The notes under the pieces were generated by a model that worked only from the letters and a program-made list of their open reading frames with translations, ran no database searches and was not told the DNA's origin. The translations under genes and the position numbers were made by a program. Below are positions 38,201 to 51,830 of a stretch of 64,000 bases of DNA, in pieces. Within the stretch, counting starts at the first letter, position 1, and every line of letters starts with the position of its first letter. Source of the stretch: Chaenocephalus aceratus (taxonomy: Eukaryota > Chordata > Actinopteri > Perciformes > Channichthyidae); contig CM043791.1 of assembly GCA_023974075.1 (NCBI GenBank), positions 22,842,662-22,906,661 of the forward strand, read 5' to 3'.

Positions 38201-39196
38201 CAGCTGTCTTATCATAGCGGTCATCCAGGGAGTTCTATGAGGGTCCTGGCAGAGGCATTTGAGAAGATGGAGGACAGGGGGGCAGGGAAGACTCAAGTAG
38301 ACCAGATTGATGAAGGACAGCAGGTTTTTTTTTAATAATGCTGTAAACAGCCACACCAGGGGTCCACTACAGCAGGTAAGGAAAGAAATGGATGGGTATG
38401 TGTTTTAGAAAATATCAAAACACTTTTCCAGAAATTATGTTTTGCACATAAATATGTCTCTGTACCTCTTCCTTCCTATGTCCACGACGTGTCTCAAGTA
38501 ATTGGCATGAGACCCTTTTCCCTACTTTTGGCACACATATATACAACATACACATATTCTATATATCGTTCTACATGTTTTGTTTTGTCATTTCATTTAT
38601 TCCCCGAAAAAACCTGCAATGACTTTCATTTCCTACTAATATTGGCAATATTAATTATTTTTGCTCTCATAGAACACAACTAAGTGCTATGATGTTTCAT
38701 GATACAGGGAGTGGATGAAATGTAATGCAAACCCAGAAAGTTAGGACTTTGTTTTAACTCAGATTTGGCGGGTTTCATATTACTGTTCTTACGTGTTTTC
38801 TGCTTTACGGTCTGGTAAAATCTAGCAATACACAAGAGTTGATGATAAATTCTAGCAGGAAGACATTTCTTCATCGCTTTTTGTTTACAAAACAAGGCTG
38901 CCTCCTCTCGAATTACTTATTACTTATAGCTACTGGGTTAACAGCAAGTTAATTTAAACCACTCTGAGGTGTTCTTTTACTTACACTGTCAGTGGCTGTC
39001 CTGTCCTATCTGGACCGCACACTTCGTCTTGGCACAGGGTTTCTATGAAGTTAGACAGCGACATGTCGGGGTTGGCTCTCTGCTGCCGGTGGAAGACCTC
39101 CAGCGCTCTGTGAGCCCCGGAGCTTCCACACAGCAAGGCCCGAACCAGCAGCTTAGACTGCCCGTCAAACCGACCCAGAAACATTGCAGGGTCCAT
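34969..39196 (-). CDS. fance: Fanconi anemia group E protein (FANCE), 514 aa
   Basis: Exons: 39196-38985, 38366-37778, 37227-37183, 37085-37029, 36341-36198, 36120-35997, 35891-35816, 35703-35637, 35540-35415, 35073-34969; 1545 nt, all phases close. FANCE is part of the nuclear FA core complex. With FANCC it binds FANCD2 and so helps the FANCL ligase monoubiquitinate FANCD2-FANCI at DNA crosslinks. The C-terminal helical-repeat domain is well matched: FDFSYSTAATLIKSLLL, ILSLSEPASRCLV, YPRPVCHALIGPVLE, AELLNRLVESCLDSHYRLLV, KFAKMMLTVLTKYNS and ETFLKKSLQAALK. The N-terminal part has LLVRALLCGSSGAHRAL. Exon 2 (589 nt) encodes a poorly conserved acidic and Ala-rich linker with a basic KRKRK-like patch, typical of this family. 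Human FANCE is 536 aa. The donor after exon 5 (AAG|GTCCAT) is weak, but the next exon joins in frame at the conserved site. Confidence 0.93.
35176..35229 (+). repeat. (TG)27 microsatellite
   Basis: Pure GT dinucleotide run in the last intron of fance. Weaker TG tracts follow at 35340-35350. Confidence 0.95.
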
Positions 39197-39229
39197 ACGT
39201 CCCTATACAGCCGGGGGTAAATGTTCATG

Positions 39230-39670
39230 CCTGTAACCCGACTATCTTTGTTGACATTTATTCTTCTTGAGTGTCATTTATGTGCGTTTGTGCTACATAT
39301 CGCCACCTAGCGGTACAACTTGAGTCTAGCCATTAGGGAAAATACACATATCTTGTTATGGTGTTTATAAATACCCAATATTTGGTTTTGATCATTGAGG
39401 TTTCTGAGCGCCGACAGTCACGTTACATTATAAACTTTTGCTTTAACAGTTGTCAAATGGACTCCATGAGTAAATATTAGAACTAAGAATAACTCACTTC
39501 TATATCAGAGTTTGAACATTTCTTAGAATTTGTGCTTGGTCAAAGCCAGAAAACATTTTAAAACTTAAAAGTTCAATTGCTAGCACAAATGGGTTGATTC
39601 GACACATTTATAACTGCGGGAATGTAAATGGAAGAGCACAACACAATTTCATTGAGACAAAGTGTGAAGC
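39230..39670. other. fance promoter side and gap to the makorin 3' end
   Basis: Short intergenic stretch upstream of the fance start (minus). It contains no CpG island and no recognisable exon. Confidence 0.4.
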
Positions 39671-39674
39671 AATG

Positions 39675-39680
39675 TTTATT
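39675..39680 (-). terminator. mkrn4: Poly(A) signal of the makorin gene
   Basis: AATAAA on the minus strand about 720 bases past the stop at 40398. The sequence between (39681-40397) is therefore the likely 3' UTR. Confidence 0.6.
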
Positions 39681-40397
39681 TTTTGTGTACATGTACAATT
39701 TGTTAAAAGTAATAAAATCTTTATATTCTTGCCAAAACTAGGAAAAGGTTTCTTGTGAAAATCTCTTCAGGCATCAGCAGTGGACATTAGCAAGAAGGGG
39801 TATAACACGGTTATCTATAGAGAATTAAAACTACAATCCACACAACACTTTAAAATACCAAAAAAATGCACAATTCTAGAAGATAAGTCAGGATTGAATA
39901 CTCCCAATGTTCAGAGGTTAAGCATAAGTTAAACAATTATGCTACATGTTTAAAGCACTTTGGCCACAGGAGTGAAATAAATCCAAACTAGAAAGCCACA
40001 GATTAACCACAGGGTAATTAGACAGATTAAAGATGAGTCTGATAAGGGATGATTACATCTAGAGCAGTGGCAACAACCATGTGGCGTAGAGAGACAAGTG
40101 TACATGTCCTCATTTGCAAACAGGGACTTCAGCAGGTGATTTTAAAGGAAAGTGCCTCTCTGGTTGAAGGGGTGCTAGTCAGTAAAATTCCTTGCTGTAG
40201 CCTGACTAATCAAAAACCCCAACAAACTGGGCCAACCATGGAGCATGGTTGACATCACAGATCTTGTTCAGAGCTACTCAAGCGGGGGTTTCCATACGGA
40301 CAGAAGAGTCGAAACACAGCCCTGGGTTCTTCTTGGGACAGTTTTTGAATTATGACCCAGTCAGTGGTTTCAGGCACTGACAAAAATGAGAAACAGC

Positions 40398-43300
40398 TCA
40401 GAAACCATACTCCTCAGATAGGTAGAAAGGAAAGCCAAAGTCGTCCTCATCGTCTTCCTCATCATCACCGAGAAGAGTCATGGCTATGAAAAGGTTAAGC
40501 AGATCTACGCTGTCGTAGTCGTCTTCTTCTGTATAATACTGTTGAGCAAGAGGGGAAATGTTAAGGGGAAAATAGACATATGGTGCTTACAATTTGAGAG
40601 CATAAAACTGTGAATATATTTACCGGAAACGATCCGTGATGGGCATGTTTGTCGTGCCGATAAAGGCACTCCGTTTTGAAGGGGCAGCATCCATATCGGG
40701 AGTAGTAACTGCATCTTTTTTTACTACAATTATAGGACAATACACATGGGAGGGGGGGCAACATTTCAAGCAATTTTGCAATAAACTTTCAATAGTAGAC
40801 TGCATGAAAAATGCAAATATGAAATATAACAAGTTTAGAAGTTAAATAATTGCATTCCTATTTTGTATAAAACATTGTGAACGGTCAGAGTTCATAATGG
40901 ACAAAGTTCTGGCTTAACAATAGATACAAAATCCCAGCAATAAAACATGTTGGGCTTAATCAAATTGCTTTACACCTCAAGGATGATCTTCTTCATTACC
41001 ATTATGGATAGTGGTCCCAATTATTTATTAGTTGGGACATTTAAAAAGTCAGTTCTAGTTAGTAAGCAGTTGATAGGGGTGTTAAAACTGAATCTCATTG
41101 CATACCTGAATTTCTCTTTGAAGGCAGCAATGACGCCTTCCTTTGCTCGTCCTTCAACCCAGTGTCTGTGAGGTACATAGAAGGCAGACCTCACTCGGCA
41201 CTGTGGGCAGCTCCTGGGGAATAATCATTGAACACGGTTATCAAGTGAAATCCTTCACATGTAATGAGATGCAATAAACTATTCCAAATATTACCAACAC
41301 CTACTTAACCACATCTGGCCCGAAGTCTTTTGTTTTCCTCCAGGTCATAATGCATTGTAAACAGAAGGGGTGATCACAGTTTGGCAAGATTCCAAAAACA
41401 TGGGTTCTTGGATCTGGCTTTTCATACACCTTGTCCATGCAGATGCCACAGGTCACGCTTTTGCTCTGGAGGGAGGCTTCTATTGCCTCAATAATTCTCA
41501 GGGAATTAGAGGCTGCTGCAGCAGCAGCTGCACCATTGACTGCTGCTTCATTAGAAGAAATCTCCTGAATGCAAAAAGAATAGCAAGTTTAAGCCTTCTG
41601 GGTTTAACTTCTTCGGTCGCCAGGATGCACCTTGGAAAGATCATACTCAAGTTAAGCAAACCTGCTCATTTCTTTCGTTACATGCTTGAGCATCTTCTGA
41701 ACTCTGGACCGATTCCCAAGATGCAGAGAGAGGAGTGCGAGCATCTGTAAAAACAAATTTAAAAATAAAAGTATGGAGAAACGCTGACCAAGTCAGTCAC
41801 CCATGAAAACAGCCATTACCTTGTGATTGTTCCTCGGCAATATCTGCTGCCACACGCTCGTTGTTCTGTGGAGGATATGACCTATGAACCAGCAACTGTG
41901 ATCGCCTACTGGACGTCACTGTAGCATGCAAAAGAGCTGGCTCTGACCCTCTTCTGTCAGGTGGAGCGTAAGACCCCCTGGAGGAGGAAACGGTAGGCAT
42001 GGAACCTCTTCTAGGTGCAACAGCTGCATCAACTTCGGGATGAAGGACATGGACGTACCTAGCGATGGAAAATATTGGATGAGCTACAGTAATCCGTGTG
42101 CATGACATCCTCCTTTTCATTTAGTTACATAAAATAGAGTTGGGGAAAAATTATGAAAGCTTACCTACAGCGTTCACCATACCAGCATATACCTTTCTGA
42201 AAGTACCTACATATTTGAACTGGCGGTATACAGTCATGTCGATATATACACCTGGAACCAAATCTACATGTGCCATTCAAGAAACGCCTGTAATAAAAAT
42301 AAAGGTAGAGTGAATTTCGAGCATGCATGTAGCATCAAAAGCAGCATCTTTTTATATAGCTGAGGCTAGGTTAATTCAGTGTATAAGCAGAGTAATTTGG
42401 GTATTCAAAGTGTGAAGTAATAACACCTAAATTGTATCTTTATTTTAGTGCAGGTTAAAACATACGACTTCTGTTTAAGTCCCATAGCAGTCGAGTCAAA
42501 TATTTGCCCGCATCTGACGTGTATGTGTACTCTTTGCAAATGAAAATATCTGAATTCAAAATAAAAATAAAATCAGGCGTTGTCAATAGGTTGTGTCCCT
42601 ACCAGATTTCGCCAATCAGAACAAATGTTGCATGTTTCTTCCACTAAATGGTCTCTGATTTATAATAACACAACTTTAGGAGAAGCGGAAAGGTTATTTT
42701 AGGATTTTATAAAAAAAGGTGCATGTAACCGAGAAGAATGGAACATCATTTCATATGAGCACGGTGTGTTGAAGCAGCTTGGGTTAACTTTGAGTTGAGG
42801 ACAGAAACAAGTAACCCGAACCTTTGAGGATAATACATGGAAGTCAACACTGGAGTGGTCATAAGAGGCCCTGCATGGTAGACCTCTATACACAAACCAT
42901 GACAACTAAGGGGTGGGATAACTGCAAACACGTTGCCCCTTACTTTTTGTTTACGGGTATTCGGGAAATCTAGGGCAGCAGCTTTAAAAAGTCGTAATTT
43001 AACTAACTACAAACTAATGATTCAGACAATGTTCAGAATATTTAACGGTAGAGTCTCGTTGAATTTGAAGGCATTTAATAGTTTCGGCCAATATTTGAGC
43101 CGATTTCAAAGCCTAGCTAAACTGATCCTTAATTTACACACACCCATCACATGTATTAACATGGCTCTTCTTGTAAAACGCACTCAAACACCAACTTTGT
43201 TAGTTTTTTTCCCAAAGCGAATTGTTTTAATCCTCAAATCGTTACTTATCCGCCAGAACGTCCGCTTTCGAATGCAGCACAACAGCGTTTAAAGACAGCA

Positions 43301-43412
43301 CCAACAGTCTCGTTAGTAACGTTTCTCACCATCAGATAGACTACCTTTACAGGTAATTGCTTAATACACCTGCCGCTTACCTACAGATACCTTCACCACG
43401 AGCTGCGTCCAT
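40398..43412 (-). CDS. mkrn4: Makorin-family RING E3 ligase, mkrn4-type, 361 aa
   Basis: Exons: 43412-43381, 42287-42165, 42058-41820, 41744-41662, 41564-41305, 41213-41106, 40723-40624, 40538-40398; 1086 nt, phases close. Makorins bind RNA by CCCH zinc fingers and transfer ubiquitin by a RING. Two N-terminal CCCH fingers (C-x7-C-x5-C-x3-H: CRRFLNGTCRFGSRCIYRH and CRYFQKGICWYGERCRYVH) start near residue 10. A Ser/Arg-rich linker with six alanines follows. The C3HC4 RING is intact, about residues 200-255: CGICMDKVYEKPDP, FGILPNCDHPFCLQC, SCPQCRV. A further CCCH (C-x8-C-x5-C-x3-H, ending ECLYRH) comes next, then an acidic tail ending LSEEYGF. Compared with MKRN1 it lacks one CCCH finger and the makorin-type Cys/His motif before the RING. 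Mkrn4 is my best match because the gene has introns and this shape; paralog naming is less sure than the family. Confidence 0.8.
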
Positions 43413-43540
43413 CCTCCGTATGTTTTTGAGCATGCCGCCAAACAGCGTCTTCCTCACTATCTAAATAGTTGACAGGTGGTTCCCTCCACCAATCAGCATA
43501 GCAACCAACCAATGGAAAGGTGACGCTGACGTAAGCACGT
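43413..43540 (-). promoter_or_regulatory. Makorin gene promoter with NF-Y and CRE-like sites
   Basis: Upstream of the makorin ATG lie two inverted CCAAT boxes (ccaatcag 43489-43496 and ccaatgg 43509-43515) and a CRE-like tgacgtaa (43527-43534), within 120 bases. The spacing of the two CCAAT boxes (20 bp) suits NF-Y. Assignment is by motif and position. Confidence 0.5.
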
Positions 43541-45756
<2,216 letters not shown>

Positions 45757-45946
45757 TGCTGAGGATAATGCTGACATTTAGAAGACATTGCTGATTGTGT
45801 TAGCCCTACTATGCGACGTTGCCTCTTCTGCACGTTTCAATCCATGCCGGTACGTGGAACAGTGCTTGTACTGAATGCAGTGTTGAATCATGAAAGTGTA
45901 TTCAGTCTGTAACAGTATTGCTAAAATGAGTCTGTGCTGGAAAACA

Positions 45947-47246
45947 CTAATACATGTCTTTGTAGATCTCCTGTAGTAGGGGGTGCAGCGAGGTCTCCGA
46001 CTCAGTCTTTTTGATCTTTTGGACAAGCTGAACGTTTTCAGTAACTAGTTGACGGAGGTCGGCCATCTTCTGCAGCAGCTTGGGGAAGAGGTAGGCTGAG
46101 TCAGAGTGGTTGGCTTGTAGGTGGAGGTCCAGGGCCTGGAGGATGTTGTCTTGACTCTGCTCCACCTGCTTCACGTTGATTAGCCCGGGACGATCTGGGA
46201 GAACAACAAGGGACTCTTTGTTATGAGTTACAATTGTCGCTGAGCAAACATAGATATAATATATTGATTATTGTGCTTTTATTTATGTCTTTATGTGTGC
46301 ATATGTATAAATGTGTCTTTTGATTGTGTATCAGAGTACCCGTTAGCCGGTAATTACCGGACTATGACAGGTAAAATATGCTGAAGACCGGCAAATCTAA
46401 ATCTCTCCGGTCAAAGTGTCCCGTCAAAATAATTTCCCCTTAGCGCAATACCGCATCAGTTGCGCCGCTTATGTGACAGACAAGAATAGTCAATTCTAAT
46501 GTCTAACACTTAATGTGGAGAAAGAGATGTCCTGTATGGGTTGATTGTGCGTTGATCTGTTGGTAATGCCTCGGGGTTCCGGTGGGCATGTAAACAAATG
46601 CATAATGCTGCGCTATACTTTGTGGCTTCACCCAGTTGCATAGCGACGCTTATTGTTTAGGTGTCTTTTAATAAGCAGGTAGTCATATCATTAGCTAGAA
46701 CTAGCTGGATCTGATTGATATGGACATAAACGCGAGTGAAGTCTAATCTGACGGGAGAGAGAGATCAGCTGCTGCTGACGAGTCGACACGCAGCTCTGCA
46801 TGATCACATGTAGCGGTGAGCGGACAAAACACACACTTCAGGTTAGAATATCACACGTAGCTATTTTAATGACCTCTCAAACTACCTAAACTAGTTATAG
46901 ATATGTTTAGTTTTACTGTCGGGTCACTCATTACTGATCCGCGAACTGCATGAGATACTGACGGGCTGTCAGGAGAGGGAGAGCGCTTCGTTTATTATTC
47001 CAGTGTTATTGTAAGTTACTGTACACTTTTGAATAGTTAATCTACTATAATTAGTTTGTTTAATATCGAGTCATATCAATTTGTTTTAAAGCTCAATAAA
47101 TAACAAAGAAGACCTTTGACCGGCACTTTTCAAATTTTGTCTGGCTGATTTAAACTTTATCGGACATGTTGACCGGTGAAAAAATATTCTAACGGGAACT
47201 CTGTTGTGTGTGTGTGTGTGTGTGTGTATATGTATATTATAAATAT

Positions 47247-47295
<49 letters not shown>

Positions 47296-50200
47296 CACAC
47301 ACATACATATTTATAATATATATGTTTGTTTTTGTATTCGGGATTGTTGGAAATGGTATTTCGATCTCTCCGTCTGTACACACAAACTGAAAGATTGACA
47401 ATAAAGTTGACTTTGACTTGAAATCATAAAGCCAATCAATACGTGTTCAACTTTAGATGTCCTGCTTTTTTTAAACGTTTAATTTATATTAAACTGAATG
47501 TATTTTTTGGACTGACAAAATAATATATTTAAACAAATGTAACTTGGGTACTAGAAACTGGGATGACAGGGATGAACAGTTTCCACAATGTTATGAAAAT
47601 ATCCAGCCCGGTTTTTAGCATAATCTTTCAATGATATACTAGTAGAAATAATGCAGCCAGAACCCGTTCCAAGCAGCATCAAATGGATTAACCATTAGAA
47701 TGGATGGAATGGATTCAAACTGATTACATTGTGTTAAACCGAAAGTTCAAATAAAGTTTAACACTGCATAGATCTGATTATGGGGATATCTCTTTGATCA
47801 AATTGGACTCAGACACTTTACAGCACTCAAGCAAAGTGTGGTGTTCATCCTGCATTGGTTCATAGGTGTCTTTCAACAGCCTGCAATCACTTATGACAGA
47901 CACACATTTCAGAGTTCTAGAAATACAATTGAAGATCTTTTTAAACTCTCTTGGGCCATTTCTTTTGAGGAAAATGGTTTCTTATGAAGACTGCAACAAT
48001 ATACATATACAAAACATTCTTGATACTTCAAACGGGCTTTAGTCTCACCTCCACAGAGAATGATGGCAGCAACAAACAGGGCCAGGTCGCTGTCATCCAG
48101 CTCCAGAGCATTAAACTTAACGGCAAACTCAAACTTGGGCTCCATGATCTCACTGAAGGGCTTCCTCAAGCTGCGCAGAAACTCCCTGGTCACAAAGCCT
48201 TTTCCATTTGCCACCAACAGTCCATCTTTGTTCATGAGAGAGGGCAACATGGCAAAAATAGCCTCGTGCACACCGTACTTCAGCAAAGTAACCTGCACAC
48301 AGACAATTGTATATTAATGGCAACAATTCTCAACAAAAATACTCAATTTGGCAATGATTATCCTTTGAGTATTTAATCTGCTTTCTTCTATAAATATATC
48401 TTAGCAGTTTTGACCACTATGACAATAAAAATGTATGTATTTAAAAGACAAAATTCTTATGGATGGAAGCAGAATATGTTGTTAGATAAAACATGTATCC
48501 GTCAAAATATCTTAACTTTGGACTAAACTACACCCTTGATGTATTGTAAACGTTTGGATCACACAAGACAGAAACAAACCTACGCAGCCACCACTCGAAT
48601 AAAGTAGTTTAATACCAATAATATCAGTGTCATCTTATTTTGAATTATTTTTTGTATAAATATTAATACACATGCAAAAAAAAGAAGCTGTGCAGCACTT
48701 AGTTGATTAAGAATATACATTTCAACAATAGAAACTGTTACGCACCGCCCTACAAATCATTTTCCTATAGCGCACACAGAGCAGGCAGCGACTCACCTGG
48801 TCATTTAGGTAGAGGTCCGTAAACCCTGGAATGCTCTTGGCAAACTCTGTGAGCTCTCGCACCGTCTCCACCGTGGTGCACTGGCAGCGGTAGAACACAT
48901 GGACCCCAATCTCCTTGGTCAGGGGGGCACCTGCAATCAACTGGCTCCATACCAAGCCACTCTCAGCCTGCCAGAGCGTGTCCATGTCGTAGATCACAAA
49001 CGGCTACACAGAGGACAAAAAAAATCAAATTACAAAACAAAAACGTCATCTGTACATTTAAAATACTTGGAGCTACATATACCATGACATGGACACGAGT
49101 AAGAGTGCTGCAGGAATGAGTCCTAAAAGTTTAAACCCAGTAAGGAGTTTTTGCATTTCCTGTTACCTTGTCTCAAAGTTAATCAATAGGATTTTTAGTT
49201 AACACTTGTCAAGGGACTTTCACTTTTGTTCAGCGACATGACCCCATTTGTGAGCTTTTCTGTCTTAAAAAAAGGTGGTTGCTTACAAGTTGCTAAGGGA
49301 GACTACCAGTGGTTGTCAATAAACGTCATCAAGGCGAACCAGGAAACTCATCAACACAGTGATAATAATAATAATACATTACATTTATATAGCGCTGTTC
49401 CTGGTGCTCAAAGCGCTAAAGTGATATAGTAGATATAGTGATGGTGACATTGAAGTCATGTGACAGAGGTGTAGTTCTTTAAGTGTTAATACTTTTACCC
49501 CGGCGTGCCTTTAAGAAATTACAAAAGCGGTGTTCTATTTGTGTGTTAAAATACAATGTTTAAATGTGTTCTTACTTTTTAAAACGATATAGTGTGCGTA
49601 GATTAGTATTAGTATAGTATTTTAAGCCACCAGCAGTTATAAATAAATGCAATAATTATTTCCTGTGACCCATTGATAATAATGGTTTACCTTTACTTTA
49701 TATCTACATAGATTTATACATCTGTAAAGCCAGAACTGAGCTGTTCTAAGACTATAACGTACTGAATTGCTGCTGGTTTTCCCCGACAGGATGCTGCGAG
49801 CCCTCTTCTTCGTCATGACGAGGTTCTTCTGGTAGGCTGCGTTGACTTGTTTGGCCAAAGTCTTTAGGTCTGATCCGCCTGGTTTGCTGAGGCTCACTTC
49901 ATCTGCAAGCATGCCTGCCACCAGCTTCTTCCTCTCCGCTTCAGGCATGCGTCCATATCGGATCGCTGAACACACACACAAATGCTTTTTAGTTTCTTGA
50001 ACAGATTATTAGTTAACAAAATGCTCCCAGAGAAACTGGAGTATAAAATATTCAATGGTGTGTTTTGACACAGACGTGTTTTGTTGTATAAGCGTTTATC
50101 AATGCAAATTGGTTATAGGTTCACATGCACTGAGCTTGAAAACAACTTTCTACACCCCCGAAACAGACAAAATAATACGTGAAAAGATTCAATAAGAATA

Positions 50201-51137
50201 CATTTTAATAAATGAGCAGATTACATTTCCAAGTCTTTGATTTGTACATTTCTTTTTGCTATAACACTTTATATTAACTTGTCCTTGTTTATAGAATAAT
50301 TTGCTAATTTTTGTTTTCCTCTCACCATCATGGGACATTCCCAAAGACAGGCACTTCTGGAAGCGACAATATTGGCACTTGTTACGATTCTTTTTCTGAA
50401 TCCTGCAGGAACGCTCACAGCGATCATATTCCAGTTTCATCCGCACAGTTCTCCGGAAAAAACCCTGAGTTTGAAACAAAGCAACCGGTTCAGCAAATCA
50501 TATTGGACAAGACAAAACTGCTGTTATTGAACTTTGTAATGTCACTTATCTATTCTGCAATATTACCTTGCAACCCTCACAGGCATGCACACCATAATGA
50601 AAGCCGGAGGCCTTGTCCCCGCAGACCTTACACTCCACGCTGATCCCAGACCCTGTGCTGTTTTCTTGGCCGAGACGTAGCTGTTCTGACAGCGAGGGCG
50701 ACGAGGTATGGGACAGGTCTGCATGGAGAGAAATGCATGAATATTAAGGCTTTGTCCTCTCATTATGTCAAGTTCCATTTATTTTACAGAGGGCAGGTCA
50801 TGGGATTTTGAAAAGTCTTACCTGTGTAGTTGGATGCGGCACTGCTGTTTTGCTTACTGCGTTTGTTCTCCTGATCTGGACAATCTTTTTTCTTCTGGTC
50901 CCCTTTCAGGCCTTTAGAAGGAGAAACTACATCCCTCTCCTTCTTGTCCTCCTCATCTTCCCTTTCCCTGGCCTTTAACTCTTGCATGTCTATCGGCTCC
51001 GAGACACTTTTCCCCCCACAGCTGTCTGAACCTCCAGACTCTCCCTCCATAGGTGACCACCTGCCATCGGCCGTGTCCTGCGGGGATTTGGACTTGCGAT
51101 GGCCATTCACCCTCTCGTGCTGCTCTCTACCTTCCAT
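45947..51137 (-). CDS. ppard: Peroxisome proliferator-activated receptor delta, 502 aa
   Basis: Exons: 51137-50822, 50718-50567, 50464-50326, 49965-49763, 49003-48797, 48292-48049, 46194-45947; 1509 nt, frame closed. PPAR-delta is a nuclear receptor that binds fatty acids, pairs with RXR and drives lipid oxidation genes. The A/B region ends in [14 protein letters not shown], like human. The DNA-binding domain (about 123-190) has both C4 fingers, P-box CEGCKG and the short PPAR D-box DRCER; the exon break after CEGCK is the conserved one. The ligand-binding domain follows ([51 protein letters not shown]) and ends in AF-2 [10 protein letters not shown]. The protein exceeds human (441 aa), mostly through a longer Lys/Glu/Ser-rich N-terminus. 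The pocket His near the end (human His413) is Asn here; the other pocket residues I can place are kept. Sequence 51138-51196 is 5' UTR in the same exon. Confidence 0.96.
46332..47203. mobile_element. hAT-type DNA transposon remnant, 872 bp
   Basis: Terminal repeats CAGAGTACCCGTTAG (left) and, on the other strand, CAGAGTTCCCGTTAG (right, 47189-47203) match at 14 of 15 bases. The flanks ttgtgtat (46324-46331) and ttgtgtgt (47204-47211) match at 7 of 8, the target length of hAT elements. The subterminal 'gccggtaattaccgg' and 'gaccggca' motifs recur at both ends. It has no transposase frame, so it is non-autonomous. It lies in the last intron of ppard. Confidence 0.8.
47204..47325. repeat. TG/TA microsatellite forming a large palindrome
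   Basis: A TG run, then TA-rich sequence in which tattataaatatgtatg (left) is the reverse complement of catacatatttataata (right), centred on a pure (AT)n tract at about 47257-47289. The two arms match over roughly 40 bases with one CA-unit difference. Confidence 0.85.
49350..49425 (+). repeat. Short dispersed-repeat fragment
   Basis: An (ATA)n run followed by acatttatatagcgctgttc and ctcaaagcgct. This is a motif shared by many fish interspersed repeats and their tails. The family is not determined. It is in the ppard intron between exons 5 and 4. Confidence 0.4.
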
Positions 51138-51735
51138 GGTTACTGTTTAAGCTGACTCAGCGGGTCCCCTCCTGTCACGTTGCCATCATAGTTCCACTAT
51201 TGAAGAATAGAATAAATAGGCAACATTAAAATCAACAATGTATGCTTAAAATGAGGATTACATTCAGAGCAAGAACAATCACGCCATCACTGTTAGTCGA
51301 CACATCATATATAGATCCAGCATGGGAGTGGTTAACTGTCCTACTTCAGTGAATACTCTCTCAACAAATGGGAGCGTTAAGCTTGTTGTAACATGTTACA
51401 TGGCCAAATGTTCCCATTATGTCCCTTTTTCCTCAAATCACACTGGTTAAAATGAATTTACAAAGTGTGGCTATTTACTTTTAGTGTAACTGAAATAAAT
51501 GGTCCCACTGATCTTCCACAGTGTGTTTATTTAGGCATCGCTTTCCGAGTCAATCCATTACTACTGGTTGTGTTTGAGCAGCAAGGGAATGTCCTTGATA
51601 GTAATAGGCTTATGACATGATATACACACGCTGTGTAGGCATGCCTGGATTATCCACCAGCCAAGTGGAACAGACAAGCAGTGACCTCAGACCATTAACA
51701 GCCAACAATTTAGTTTGAAAACAAACTTGCAACTC

Positions 51736-51830
51736 GGGCTGCAACTAACAAGTACTTTCATTATTGATTGATCTGCTGAATATTTTCTAGATTAATTGTT
51801 TGGTCTCAAATGTCAGAAGGTCCATCCCAG
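51736..51830. repeat. Dispersed repeat (GGGCTGCAACTAAC type)
   Basis: gggctgcaactaacaagt, then attattgattgatctgctga and agattaattg. This is a very common fish interspersed repeat; only one end is well preserved. It lies in the first intron of ppard. Confidence 0.45.

Noticed and set aside
43480..43540. MHC class II-like X/Y box promoter upstream of the makorin gene
   Set aside because: A Y-box-like CTGATTGG and a CRE-like site are present, but order and spacing do not fit the S-X-Y module; plain NF-Y plus CRE is enough.
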